Made by a program: the position numbers and the translations under genes. From IMG/VR virus record IMGVR_UViG_3300009373_000137, positions 1 through 27,060 of that record: DNA of 27,060 nucleotides, one strand, 5' to 3'. Shown in pieces: positions 6,171-12,798 of this stretch (position 1 is its first letter; each line of letters starts with the position of its first letter). The stretch is from a virus. The notes below the pieces were generated by a model. The model worked only from the letters and a program-made list of their open reading frames with translations. It did no database searches and was not told where the DNA came from.

Positions 6171-8363
6171 ATGCAACCTGAACGCCTGAACGCTGCCCTT
6201 GGATATGCACAACGCGGCTGGCGCGTACTTGCGCTGTCACCGGGGGAGAAGATTCCCGTCTCAGACAAGAAGCTTCAGCCACACGGGAGTAAGTCTGCGA
6301 GCAAAGACCCGGAGCACATCACGGCACTCTTCCATCTCTACCCACTCGCCAATGTCGGCATCGCCACGGGCGAGGAATCCTTCACCGTCGTAGACCTCGA
6401 CAAGCGAGAGGCCGAAACCAACCTCAAGGCTGTCGGACTCATACCGCCTAAGACGATGACGGTTCGCACTCCGCGCGGGCTGCACCTCTACATCGAATAC
6501 GACAAACGCATCAAGCAGACCGCGGGGTTGCTAGACGGCGTAGACATCCGCGGAACCGGCGGATACGTTGTGGCCCCGCCATCCTCGGTGAACGGAACTG
6601 TCTACGAATTCGCGCGGGAGGTGCCGATCCTCGCATGGCCCGAACTGGCAGAGTTCGCAGCGAAGCCACCCATTGGCAGCAAAGCGCCCAAGGAACAGTA
6701 CGAGACCTGGGTGTCAGAACTGCTCACCAAGGGGGCTAGCCAGCCAGGGAGGGACCAGGCATGTACCCGGCTGGCAGGCTACTTCCGTGCCTTCGGCACG
6801 CCCAGAGATATAGCCCTCGCCATCCTCAAAGACTTCGCAGCCAAATGCGATCCGCCCTTCCCGGAAGCAGACGTTCTCAAGAAGGTCGCGTCGGTCTGGC
6901 GGTACGAGCAGGTCCGGCCCGCATCCTACAAAGGTCAAACGCTCATCGGCCCACAAGTAGACAAGTCGATCACCGGGCGGCTGCGCTTCATGTGGGCAAG
7001 CGAAGATATCTTTATCGAGGCCGACCGCATCAGAGAGCGGAAAGAGGGCATCAGCCTATGGCTTACCATCACCGTAGGCGCGGGCGGCGTCCTCTTCGGA
7101 CCAGTGTCACAGAACATCCTGCTACCGACGTTTGACGACCGCATGGTGAAGCAACTAAGCGAGCGCCATGAGGCAAACTGGCGGGCCATCCTCCAGCACG
7201 TCAGGGCAGAAGTGGTGAAGTCTCTGGAAGAAACAACCAGGGCGGTTGACATGGTGACGTTCCAGCCCAGCGCGCCATCCCCGTGGATCGCTTACCCGTT
7301 CGTGCGCCGGATGCAGCCAAACATCATCTTCGGCCACGGCAGCAGCGGAAAGACCACGCTGGGAGCAGCACTCTCTATCTCAATCGCTAGCGGAATCCCC
7401 CTCCTGCCTAGAGTAGACATTCGGGAGAAGGGGAACGTCCTGTACCTTGACTGGGAAACAGACGACGAAGAGTTCGCGACGGTCCGAGACGCCTTGCTTG
7501 CTCACGTTCCTGAAGCCGCAGCCAGCCTGAGCAACGAGGCCATCATCTACCGGCGACTCTCGGGGCCACTGGAATCGCAGATAGATCGCGTTATCAAAGA
7601 CGTAGTAGACCACGACATCTCAACCGTGTTCTACGACTCATTGGGCAAGGCTGTCGCCACCAATATCAACGAGCCAGATGCACCGCGTGTCTTCTATCAA
7701 TGCGTCGGCGCGACCGGGTGCTCCGCTGTCGTTTTTACCCACATCAGCTCGGAGTCGGTCGTTAGGAAGGGGTCTGAAATTAGACCCTTTGGGTCTGTCT
7801 ACTGGTGGGACTACGGACGCAACAACTGGTTTCTCAAGGCTTCGCAAGAACCGGGCGAGAAGTCCCTGCGGGTCGGCCTCTATCACTCGAAGATCAACCG
7901 CGGCCGGAAGCTCAAACCCTACGGCTATGAGATGACATTCGAGGAAGATGACGAACAGAACACGATAGGCATCTACTACCAGACCCGTGATGTCAGAGAG
8001 GACGAAGTGCTCGCAGAGGGCACATCACTGAAAGAACGCATCTTATACGTGCTGAAGCGAGGTCCGCAGACAGCCGGGGAGATAGCAGAGAGCCTAAACC
8101 ACGACCAGAACCGAACGCGGTCGTACCTCAACAAGCCAAGCTACCGGGATAGGTTGTGGATGCAAATCCCCAACACCAATCAGTGGACACTTATCTCTCT
8201 CCGCGACACCGGTTACGCGGGGGGTGACGTAACTAGTTCTCCCCCTAAGGGGGGGAGAGAACCTCTGGTTACGCGAGATAGTAACGACACTCCCGAAACC
8301 AGTGACGGAGACCGAGATCACTGGGATGCCTATGACAAGGGGGTGGCTGGTGAACCAGGCTGA
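6171..8363 (+). CDS. primase-polymerase/helicase fusion (replication protein)
   Basis: This 730-residue protein should prime and unwind DNA at the replication fork. Residues ~5-165 form an archaeo-eukaryotic-type prim-pol domain: VVDLD at 73-77 (D75, D77), GLHLYI with H105, and DIRGTGGYVVAPPS at ~125-138. A helical segment at ~175-250 resembles PriCT. Residues ~380-560 form a RecA-like NTPase of the RepA/AAA_25 kind, with Walker A GHGSSGKTT at 388-396, LYLDWET at ~424-430, Walker B FYDS with D489, and THISS at ~523-527. A small winged-helix-like segment and a low-complexity Gly/Asp tail follow. The start at ATG 6171 has GGTGGG 3 nt upstream. The tail coincides with a dense set of inverted repeats at DNA level. 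Confidence 0.9.
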   Translation: MQPERLNAALGYAQRGWRVLALSPGEKIPVSDKKLQPHGSKSASKDPEHITALFHLYPLANVGIATGEESFTVVDLDKREAETNLKAVGLIPPKTMTVRTPRGLHLYIEYDKRIKQTAGLLDGVDIRGTGGYVVAPPSSVNGTVYEFAREVPILAWPELAEFAAKPPIGSKAPKEQYETWVSELLTKGASQPGRDQACTRLAGYFRAFGTPRDIALAILKDFAAKCDPPFPEADVLKKVASVWRYEQVRPASYKGQTLIGPQVDKSITGRLRFMWASEDIFIEADRIRERKEGISLWLTITVGAGGVLFGPVSQNILLPTFDDRMVKQLSERHEANWRAILQHVRAEVVKSLEETTRAVDMVTFQPSAPSPWIAYPFVRRMQPNIIFGHGSSGKTTLGAALSISIASGIPLLPRVDIREKGNVLYLDWETDDEEFATVRDALLAHVPEAAASLSNEAIIYRRLSGPLESQIDRVIKDVVDHDISTVFYDSLGKAVATNINEPDAPRVFYQCVGATGCSAVVFTHISSESVVRKGSEIRPFGSVYWWDYGRNNWFLKASQEPGEKSLRVGLYHSKINRGRKLKPYGYEMTFEEDDEQNTIGIYYQTRDVREDEVLAEGTSLKERILYVLKRGPQTAGEIAESLNHDQNRTRSYLNKPSYRDRLWMQIPNTNQWTLISLRDTGYAGGDVTSSPPKGGREPLVTRDSNDTPETSDGDRDHWDAYDKGVAGEPG
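8212..8286. repeat. clustered GTTAC/GTAAC sites around a strong hairpin
   Basis: Within the 3' coding end of the replication gene, GTTACGC occurs at 8212-8218 and 8268-8274, and the inverse GTAAC at 8229-8233 and 8281-8285. Between them GTTCTC (8236-8241) pairs with GAGAAC (8257-8262) around a C-run/G-run stem with loop TAAG. The outer GTAAC/GTTAC also pair, extending the stem. The matching heptamer occurs upstream of the gene at 6052 and 6121. This could be an origin-like or regulatory site. Confidence 0.55.
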
Positions 8364-8568
8364 ACTCTACAACGCCGTCATCCCAGAGGATCGGCAGATG
8401 ACATGCTGGGGCGGGTGTGGTGAAGTCGAGCCAGTCTTAGAGATGCAGTGGGTGGTGGAGAACGGCAAACCGCAACTTGCGGTCACGGGCAGGTGCCCGA
8501 AGTGCGGGCTAGCCATCAGGCAGGCTAGACAGATACACCGGGGTAGCCTTGAGTCGCTACCGTGGTGA
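8332..8568 (+). CDS. small zinc-ribbon-like protein
   Basis: This ~78-residue protein carries two Cys pairs, CWGGCGE and CPKCG, separated by about 30 residues, as in a zinc ribbon. The start is uncertain: ATG 8332 overlaps the replication gene by 32 bases, while GTG 8350 is 7 nt from AAGGGGG and overlaps by 14. Its position directly behind the primase-helicase may point to a role in replication, but nothing in the sequence fixes one. Confidence 0.65.
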   Translation: MTRGWLVNQAELYNAVIPEDRQMTCWGGCGEVEPVLEMQWVVENGKPQLAVTGRCPKCGLAIRQARQIHRGSLESLPW

Positions 8569-8584
8569 GAGAGGGGAAAAACCC

Positions 8585-9025
8585 ATGACGACGCTGACTG
8601 AGGAACAGGTGCGGAGATGGACGGAAGCCTCGGCCTGGACGCTTGATCGCAATCCACAGAACGCCGAAGCAGCGTGGGCAAAGGCCCTTGGCCAAGACAG
8701 CCTGCGGCTACGGGAGGAACTGGGCGACTTGGCGAGATGCGAGGTCCGCGAGCGAACCGCTAGCAACATGGTAGATGAGGCGAACGCGCTGCAACAGGCA
8801 TTGGATGCCATGTCAAGCCATCTGATCGGGGTGTCAGCTGACCGCGACCGCCTCAAGGCTCGGCTCGCTGCGGTGGAGGCGCTGCCGGATGTGCTACGAC
8901 GGGAAGCCAACGACACCGAAGGTGGACCGTCCTACATGGCTATCTACGCCACGTTCAGACGGGCAGCAGACATCGTTGAGGAAGTTCTCGCAGCCGTCCT
9001 ATCCATAGAGGAGGAGAAGCCATGA
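8585..9025 (+). CDS. hypothetical coiled-coil protein
   Basis: This 146-residue protein starts at ATG 8585 with GAGAGGGG upstream. It is Ala/Leu/Glu/Arg-rich. Residues ~40-110 show a heptad-like pattern (LREELGDLARCEV, ALQQALDAMSSHL, RDRLKARLAAVEAL), suggesting a coiled coil and oligomerisation. I recognise no family. Its stop overlaps the ATG of the next gene (ATGA). Confidence 0.7.
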   Translation: MTTLTEEQVRRWTEASAWTLDRNPQNAEAAWAKALGQDSLRLREELGDLARCEVRERTASNMVDEANALQQALDAMSSHLIGVSADRDRLKARLAAVEALPDVLRREANDTEGGPSYMAIYATFRRAADIVEEVLAAVLSIEEEKP

Positions 9026-9297
9026 CGGACCGACGATGCGCCAACTGTGGGCTAGCTTGGGATGCCGTTGTTCACGTTCCGTTGAGCCAAGCCATTTTAC
9101 CGAAATGGTGGCGGCGGCGGATGATGCAGAAGCTTGAGTCTAGCCATGAGTTCATTCCCAGGTGTGGTTTGCCCGTCTACCGCGACGGCAAGCAGAGAGG
9201 CACCTGTGGCAGACCCGAGGGCCACGAGGACGACTGCGCCGCGAGGATGGACGACGCCCTTGCTGGGGAGGCGCTCGTAAGGAAGGATGATGGATAG
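9022..9297 (+). CDS. small Cys/His-rich protein, probable zinc binder
   Basis: This 91-residue protein starts at ATG 9022 in an ATGA overlap, with GAGGAGAAG before it. C6-A-N-C9 begins the chain, and C48, C62, H67 and C72 follow (RCGLPVY, GTCGRPEGHEDDC). The second half resembles a short Cys-Cys-His-Cys motif common in phage and actinobacterial small proteins (CGRPxGHxDxC). The function is unknown. Confidence 0.7.
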   Translation: MTDRRCANCGLAWDAVVHVPLSQAILPKWWRRRMMQKLESSHEFIPRCGLPVYRDGKQRGTCGRPEGHEDDCAARMDDALAGEALVRKDDG

Positions 9298-9523
9298 CCA
9301 AGACGGAAGCACCTACGCGATGGTTTGTGGCAACTATCCCGAGCCTTGTGGCAACGAGAAGTGTCCACTGCCCAGGAGTGACCGGAGCTTCATGCCCTGC
9401 ACAATCAAGAGGCTCGGGCAGTTGTTCGGTTGCCAGAACTTCGTGCGCGGCGAAGTGGCTCGAAAGGAACGCAAGGAACGGATGGAGAAAACAATACGAG
9501 ATGCCCTGACCGAGAGGAAGTAA
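9287..9523 (+). CDS. small Cys-rich hypothetical protein
   Basis: This 78-residue protein starts at ATG 9287 (or 9290) within TAAGGAAGGATG and overlaps the previous gene by 11 bases. It has Cys residues at ~14, 21, 26, 38 and 49 (CGNYPEPCGNEKC and later C), which could bind metal. A basic, helical C-terminus follows (ARKERKERMEKTIRD). I do not recognise the family. Confidence 0.65.
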   Translation: MMDSQDGSTYAMVCGNYPEPCGNEKCPLPRSDRSFMPCTIKRLGQLFGCQNFVRGEVARKERKERMEKTIRDALTERK

Positions 9524-9524
9524 C

Positions 9525-10067
9525 GTGACGACCGTGGACGCTTGGACCGCTGCCAACGGAATCCGCCATATCGTGCTGTTCGCGCTGGGGCGGCCTATGC
9601 CGTCGCCGCGGATGACTGGGGCCATGCTCCGCAAATCCCCGCGTGGCAGGGCCTACGCTGCGTGGAGAGGGCGGATGCGGGACCTTGTGCGGGTAGCACT
9701 CGCCGACGTGGACGGGTGGCCCTCTCCGTGGATTGTTGGCGCGGCCTGGGCCTTCGGCGCGAGTCCCGCGGCTCCCGTGGACGCGCCGCGGCGAAAGGGT
9801 GGTGAGGTTGACATGCGCCGTGTCAAGTCTGTGCTGGATTGGGATTTGACCAACCTTCAGAAAGCCGCTGAGGACGTGTGCAAGGGACTGCTGTGGGCCG
9901 ATGACAAGCAGGTGCGATTCTCAGGACCGGGGGCCGCTATCGACGAAGGAATGGACTGGTGGGCGGTGCACGCGTGGACAGGCCCGCCGGGAACCGACCT
10001 GGCATGGCGCGAAGCATGGGCCGAACGATCCGTGACAGAGACAGTGAGCAAGGAGAAGGTGACGTGA
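9525..10067 (+). CDS. rusA: RusA-like Holliday junction resolvase
   Basis: This 180-residue protein should cut branched DNA such as Holliday junctions during replication and recombination. The signature DWDLTNLQKAAEDVCKGLLW-DD-KQV at ~105-130 matches the RusA core (D-x-D-x2-N-x2-K-x2-D/E...DD), with D105, D107 and D126/D127 as likely metal ligands. GRPMPSPRM near the N-terminus matches the usual G-x-P-x-PR start. GTG 9525 follows GAGGAAG. It is longer than E. coli RusA (~120 residues). Its stop overlaps the start of a tiny ORF. Confidence 0.85.
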   Translation: MTTVDAWTAANGIRHIVLFALGRPMPSPRMTGAMLRKSPRGRAYAAWRGRMRDLVRVALADVDGWPSPWIVGAAWAFGASPAAPVDAPRRKGGEVDMRRVKSVLDWDLTNLQKAAEDVCKGLLWADDKQVRFSGPGAAIDEGMDWWAVHAWTGPPGTDLAWREAWAERSVTETVSKEKVT

Positions 10068-10141
10068 ACTACGCGATAGACGAGGCGCGCGAGGTGCTGA
10101 TGGAAGCGGCGGATGGCCTAGTGAACAGGCGGGAGGATTGA
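10064..10141 (+). CDS. possible 25-residue small protein
   Basis: GTG 10064 overlaps the resolvase stop (GTGA), with AAGGAGAAGG upstream, and the frame runs 25 codons to TGA 10139-10141, just before the next gene. The product (acidic, helical: AIDEAREVLMEAADGL) looks like real protein rather than random codons. It fills the gap between two genes exactly. Its function is unknown. Confidence 0.45.
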   Translation: MNYAIDEAREVLMEAADGLVNRRED

Positions 10142-10143
10142 CG

Positions 10144-10425
10144 ATGGGAAAAACGGCGATAGAGGAAGTGGTGGAGTGGCTTCCTGAACACGGTTTTCAA
10201 GAGGCCGACGTGTTATGTGGCTACGGCATACGGGTAATCACCACTGGGGGGGAAACGAAAGTAGTCTTGACCCTAGCCGACCTGCGTCTCGCCGCGGACT
10301 GCATCGCGTTCGTGCGGGAACTCCGCGGATGGAACGCTAGCCCTAGCGATTCGGAGCGCAAACTTAGCCACAACCTCAGCTTCGCCATCGACACCCTCGC
10401 AGCGCGCATCAAGGAGGCCGAGTGA
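10144..10425 (+). CDS. hypothetical protein, first of three related tandem genes
   Basis: This 93-residue protein starts at ATG 10144, 7 nt after GGGAGGA. It begins MGKTAIEE and contains LRLAADCIAFVREL and a C-terminal LAARIKEAE. The next gene begins MGKTAIEQ and repeats LLAADCIAWV and LAARIKGAE, so the two are clear paralogues. The AAGGAGG that encodes part of the C-terminal KEAE is also the Shine-Dalgarno of the next gene. The function is unknown. Confidence 0.7.
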   Translation: MGKTAIEEVVEWLPEHGFQEADVLCGYGIRVITTGGETKVVLTLADLRLAADCIAFVRELRGWNASPSDSERKLSHNLSFAIDTLAARIKEAE

Positions 10426-10691
10426 TGGGCAAGACGGCCATTGAGCAACAGGCTGGTGAAATCAGGTTGGCCATGAGGCCGGATGGCAGTATTTGGTCGC
10501 CACCCGTCCAAGACGTTGGCCTTGGAGACATTCTGCTCGCCGCGGACTGCATCGCGTGGGTGAGTTCGTGGTGGGAACTTGACGGTGGCGTTGAGTTGGG
10601 AACAGCGGACGAAACCACGATGAACGAATGGCGACTCGCTGGGGCCGTCCTCGCCGCGCGCATCAAGGGGGCCGAGAATGACGGGGATTGA
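10425..10691 (+). CDS. hypothetical protein, second of three related tandem genes
   Basis: This 88-residue protein starts at ATG 10425, 7 nt after AAGGAGG; GTG 10422 is also in frame but too close to the site. It shares MGKTAIE, LAADCIAWV and LAARIKGAE with the preceding gene, while the middle is different. It overlaps both neighbours by a few bases. It has no catalytic motif I can see. Confidence 0.7.
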   Translation: MGKTAIEQQAGEIRLAMRPDGSIWSPPVQDVGLGDILLAADCIAWVSSWWELDGGVELGTADETTMNEWRLAGAVLAARIKGAENDGD

Positions 10692-10902
10692 GGCACTGCT
10701 GGCGCGTTCAGACGCATCGCTCTGGTGCGGGTCGAAGGCGCATCCGCACGCGCTGGTGACGCTCTCCGACTTGCAGCACGCGGACACAGCAAGGCGGCTG
10801 CTGCGGAAGTATCTGCTGGCCCAAAGTGAGGCAACCAATATCCTAGACGTTGAGCCAGGGATATGGCTGGCCGAAGAACTCAAGGAGGCCGAGCATGGGT
10901 AA
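10678..10902 (+). CDS. hypothetical protein, third of three related tandem genes
   Basis: This 74-residue protein starts at ATG 10678 behind AAGGGGGCCGAG. Like its two neighbours it has a LSDLQHADTARRLLRKYL segment in the place of LADLRLAADCIAF and ends in AEELKEAEHG, with the same SD-containing end. Similarity to the other two is weaker, so paralogy is likely but not certain. It overlaps the previous gene by 14 bases. Confidence 0.65.
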   Translation: MTGIEALLARSDASLWCGSKAHPHALVTLSDLQHADTARRLLRKYLLAQSEATNILDVEPGIWLAEELKEAEHG

Positions 10903-11185
10903 ACCCAAACCGCCACTGCCGAAGCTCGTTAGCTGCCCAAAGGGGCCTGTGCTTAGGAAAGGGCCGTACAAGGGCAAGCGCAAGGGTCATCTGTGGAAGA
11001 TTCCACCGCCGGACGGTACGCCGCCAATCGGTAGGTGCTCGCGAAGAGGGTGTGGTGCCAAGTGCGAGTTCGTCAACAGCATCCCGGTCAGAACGTGGAA
11101 CAACCGCGCTGGCGACGCACACCTGCGCTCGGCACAGGCTACGAAGGCAGCTAACAAGAGACGGCTGGCGGAGAAGTGGAGGTGA
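10895..11185 (+). CDS. small basic Cys-containing protein
   Basis: This 96-residue, Lys/Arg/Pro-rich protein starts at ATG 10895, behind the CAAGGAGGCCGAG junction shared with the preceding genes. Cys residues occur in SCPKGP and CSRRGCGAKC, followed by RTWNNRAGD. This layout resembles the small phage proteins once grouped as restriction-alleviation Lar-like (Cys pairs, then WN-R), but that is a weak match. It may bind nucleic acid. Confidence 0.6.
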   Translation: MGKPKPPLPKLVSCPKGPVLRKGPYKGKRKGHLWKIPPPDGTPPIGRCSRRGCGAKCEFVNSIPVRTWNNRAGDAHLRSAQATKAANKRRLAEKWR

Positions 11186-11490
11186 AGCGCACACGGCCAA
11201 AGAGACGTTCGCCCCGCATGGAGGCTGTCTACGTCGAACGCAGGGCCTTCGTCGCTGAAGTTCTGAGCACGCGCAGGGTGTGCGAGGTCAAGTGGGACGC
11301 TCACTGCTGGGGCAGGGCCACGACGGTGCATGAACTCATACCGCGCTCGCAGGGTGGCGAGATACTGCCCGGTCCGAAGGCCGAAGCGCAGGGTCAGCGG
11401 TTCTACGCCGCCTGTATTCATTGCCATGACCGCGTGCATCTGAGACCGGCGGAAGGTCGGCGACGTGGCCTGTTGCGCCGCCGTGGGTGA
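11182..11490 (+). CDS. small HNH endonuclease-like protein
   Basis: This 102-residue protein starts at GTG 11182 in a GTGA overlap, with GGAG at 11170. C34 and C42 precede H50-E-L-I-P-R-S-x-G-G, and C78-x2-C81-H82-x3-H86 ends the motif (ACIHCHDRVHLRP). This is the Cys-supported HNH/beta-beta-alpha-metal fold seen in many phage nucleases. The central Asn is not obvious, so activity is uncertain. It could nick or cut DNA in packaging or replication, or be a homing-type nuclease. Confidence 0.75.
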   Translation: MKRTRPKRRSPRMEAVYVERRAFVAEVLSTRRVCEVKWDAHCWGRATTVHELIPRSQGGEILPGPKAEAQGQRFYAACIHCHDRVHLRPAEGRRRGLLRRRG

Positions 11491-11502
11491 TGCGATACAC
11501 TC

Positions 11503-11805
11503 ATGACCATGATAAGGGTCACACAGAAAAGGTGCTTCAGGTGCAACCACTCATGGCTCCCGCGGAAGCCTGGAAAGCCAGCGGCCTGCCCGAAGTGCCA
11601 CTCGCCACTCTGGAGCAAGCCCAAGATCGATGGGTTCGGCAGGTTCGTCTCGCCCAAAAGACGGATAAGCAGGCCAACCCCAACCTCAGAAACCGTTATG
11701 GAGCGGATCAAGCGCGTCAAGCCAGAGTTCGTCGAGGAATCGTTTGACGCTGCCATGCGGGGCGAAGGTGACCTTCCGCTAGAAATGGACGTCAAGCGCG
11801 AGTGA
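11503..11805 (+). CDS. small zinc-ribbon protein
   Basis: This 100-residue protein (ATG 11503; ATG 11509 also possible) has C11-x2-C14 and C29-x2-C32 in the familiar layout RCFRCNHSWLPR...CPKCHSPLW, a zinc ribbon widespread in phages and bacteria. The C-terminal half is charged and helical. There is no clear Shine-Dalgarno. TTGCGC (11473-11478) and TACACT (11496-11501) are 17 bp apart and could form a weak promoter giving a nearly leaderless message; this is speculative. Confidence 0.7.
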   Translation: MTMIRVTQKRCFRCNHSWLPRKPGKPAACPKCHSPLWSKPKIDGFGRFVSPKRRISRPTPTSETVMERIKRVKPEFVEESFDAAMRGEGDLPLEMDVKRE

Positions 11806-11967
11806 GAGGATTTGACGGGGCAGGGTGGCGGCCTAGCGCGAGGGTCTCGGCAGTCATTGCGAAGGTGGTAGTGATGGCGTTTGTTTGCCGGAGTCACCGA
11901 CCCACAGTGCGGCACGGACACGAAGCGTGCGGGCTGTTGCAACCGATTCCGGCCCGCCCTGCCCCTG
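11806..11967. other. non-coding stretch with hairpins
   Basis: I see no convincing gene here. The only long open frame is Trp/Arg-rich and continues into the gene at 12222 with no good start. GCGGGC near 11927 pairs with GCCCGC at about 11951-11956. The stretch leads into the first structured element. Confidence 0.5.
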
Positions 11968-12133
11968 TATTTCGCAACCGTAGCGGCGTGCCAACGCCGG
12001 GGTTGAAGGTCCATGAGAGAACAGCCCAGTCACGTTCTTGGCAGGACGGAGCCTCATGGGATGATAACCGGGACTGGCGGGACATCTTCTGCGAGGAAGA
12101 CAGGTATGCCGGGTGGGGAATCCGGCCTGCGGT
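11968..12133 (+). ncRNA. candidate structured RNA, element A
   Basis: The element reads in order: leader TATTTCGCAA (11968-11977); closing stem P1 CCGTAG (11978-11983) pairing with CTGCGG (12127-12132, one G:U); P2 CGGCGT-GCCA-ACGCCG (11984-11999); linker GGGTTGA (12000-12006); a stem CCATGAG/CTCATGG around 12011-12056 with an inner AGAAC/GTTCT; TCTTC-TGCGAG-GAAGA near 12087-12102; and P5 GCCGG(GTGGGGAAT)CCGGC (12108-12126). Element B repeats leader, P1, P2, linker and P5 in the same order, with P2 changed in sequence but still paired. I cannot name a known RNA family. The strand is taken from the surrounding genes. Confidence 0.55.
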
Positions 12134-12171
12134 TGTTCAGCGGCCTACCGGCTGTGACAGGTGGGGCAGAT

Positions 12172-12201
12172 GGTGGCAGGGTAGTTTCTTACCCACCCAC
12201 C
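12172..12201 (+). other. strong hairpin before the small conserved gene
   Basis: GGTGG (12172-12176) pairs with CCACC (12197-12201) and GGGTA (12179-12183) with TACCC (12190-12194) around a GTTTCT loop. It is followed by TATATCGCAAA and then the GGGGGAG Shine-Dalgarno of the gene at 12222. It could control translation or act as a processing site. Confidence 0.6.
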
Positions 12202-12221
12202 TATATCGCAAAGGGGGAGAC

Positions 12222-12572
12222 ATGGAAAACGTAACCGTCCCGAAGGCCGAGCTGTTAGAGGCTCTGAGGAAGAATCGTGCGGGCCATCGCACGGTATTCG
12301 AGAAAGCACTGAGAGGTTGGCGGGCAACCGTCATTGAGGAACTGGACCGGCGTCTAGCCGACGCACGGGCCGGTCGCAAAGTGGCGGCTGTCTTCTCAAT
12401 TCCCGAACCAGAGGACCATACTGGCGATTACGACCGGGTCATTCTCATGGTCGAGATGGAAGTGAACGAAACCATCTCCATTCCAGAGCATGACTTCAGG
12501 TGCTACGTGATGGACGACTGGGAGTGGAAGGCCCAGTGGACAGCCTCAAACATCGGGTACTTGGGCAGGTAG
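12222..12572 (+). CDS. conserved hypothetical protein
   Basis: This 116-residue protein starts at ATG 12222, behind AAGGGGGAGA; the open frame extends upstream to 11802, but that part lies across the structured element. It is a charged protein with a long helical N-terminal half (VPKAELLEALRKNRAGH, FEKALRGWRATVIEELDRR) and a C-terminal half with IPEPEDHTGDYDRVILMVEM and YVMDDWEWK. I recall this pattern as a widespread hypothetical family in phages and bacteria with no known function. It is flanked by the two structured elements and by the repeated CCACCTATATCGCAAA (12197-12212 and 12574-12589). Confidence 0.75.
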   Translation: MENVTVPKAELLEALRKNRAGHRTVFEKALRGWRATVIEELDRRLADARAGRKVAAVFSIPEPEDHTGDYDRVILMVEMEVNETISIPEHDFRCYVMDDWEWKAQWTASNIGYLGR

Positions 12573-12573
12573 T

Positions 12574-12690
12574 CCACCTATATCGCAAACCGCAGCCCGC
12601 GGCAGCGGGGGGTTGAGCATCCGAAAGGGTTGTTAGGGAAGTCTGCCGACTAGTCCCGTCAGAAGCCGGGTGGGGAATCCGGCCTGCGGT
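12574..12690 (+). ncRNA. candidate structured RNA, element B
   Basis: The order is: leader TATATCGCAAA (12579-12589); P1 CCGCAG (12590-12595) pairing with CTGCGG (12684-12689); P2 CCCGC-GGCA-GCGGG (12596-12609); linker GGGTTGA (12610-12616); a stem ATCC-GAAA-GGGT with a GNRA loop; a stem GGGA/TCCC enclosing GTC-TGCC-GAC; and P5 at 12665-12683, identical to that of element A. P5 plus the adjoining 3' end (12665-12690) is a perfect 26-bp match to 12108-12133. The element is shorter than A (about 100 against 155 nt inside P1). Confidence 0.55.
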
Positions 12691-12697
12691 GAGCACA

Positions 12698-12778
12698 GCA
12701 GCGGGTGGTAGCGGCCCATGGTCCTAGTGGCCTCAAGCAGACCGTTCACCGCATATTGGCTTGCGGGCCACCCGCTGC
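12698..12778 (+). other. large inverted repeat before the phosphoesterase gene
   Basis: GCAGCGGGTGG (12698-12708) pairs perfectly with CCACCCGCTGC (12768-12778). Inside, GTGGCC (12727-12732) and CAAGC (12734-12738) can pair with GGCCAC (12766-12771) and GCTTG (12759-12763). The two pairings share bases, so alternative folds are possible. There is no U-run after it, so a simple terminator is unlikely. It directly follows element B and precedes the ribosome-binding site of the next gene, so it may control that gene. Confidence 0.6.
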
Positions 12779-12798
12779 ACTAGTAGGAGAGAGGGAGA

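Noticed and set aside
6044-6181. 45-residue ORF before the primase gene
   Set aside because: It overlaps the primase start, has no recognisable features, and its bases form two inverted repeats; kept as a regulatory leader only.
11802-12221. N-terminal extension of the gene at 12222
   Set aside because: It is Trp/Arg-rich, crosses a structured repeat element, and has no good start, while ATG 12222 has a strong Shine-Dalgarno and begins the conserved protein.
12013-12234. 73-residue Gly/Thr/Ser-rich ORF
   Set aside because: It has a possible Shine-Dalgarno, but its bases form the stems of element A, and the repeated part in element B is interrupted by stops in that frame.
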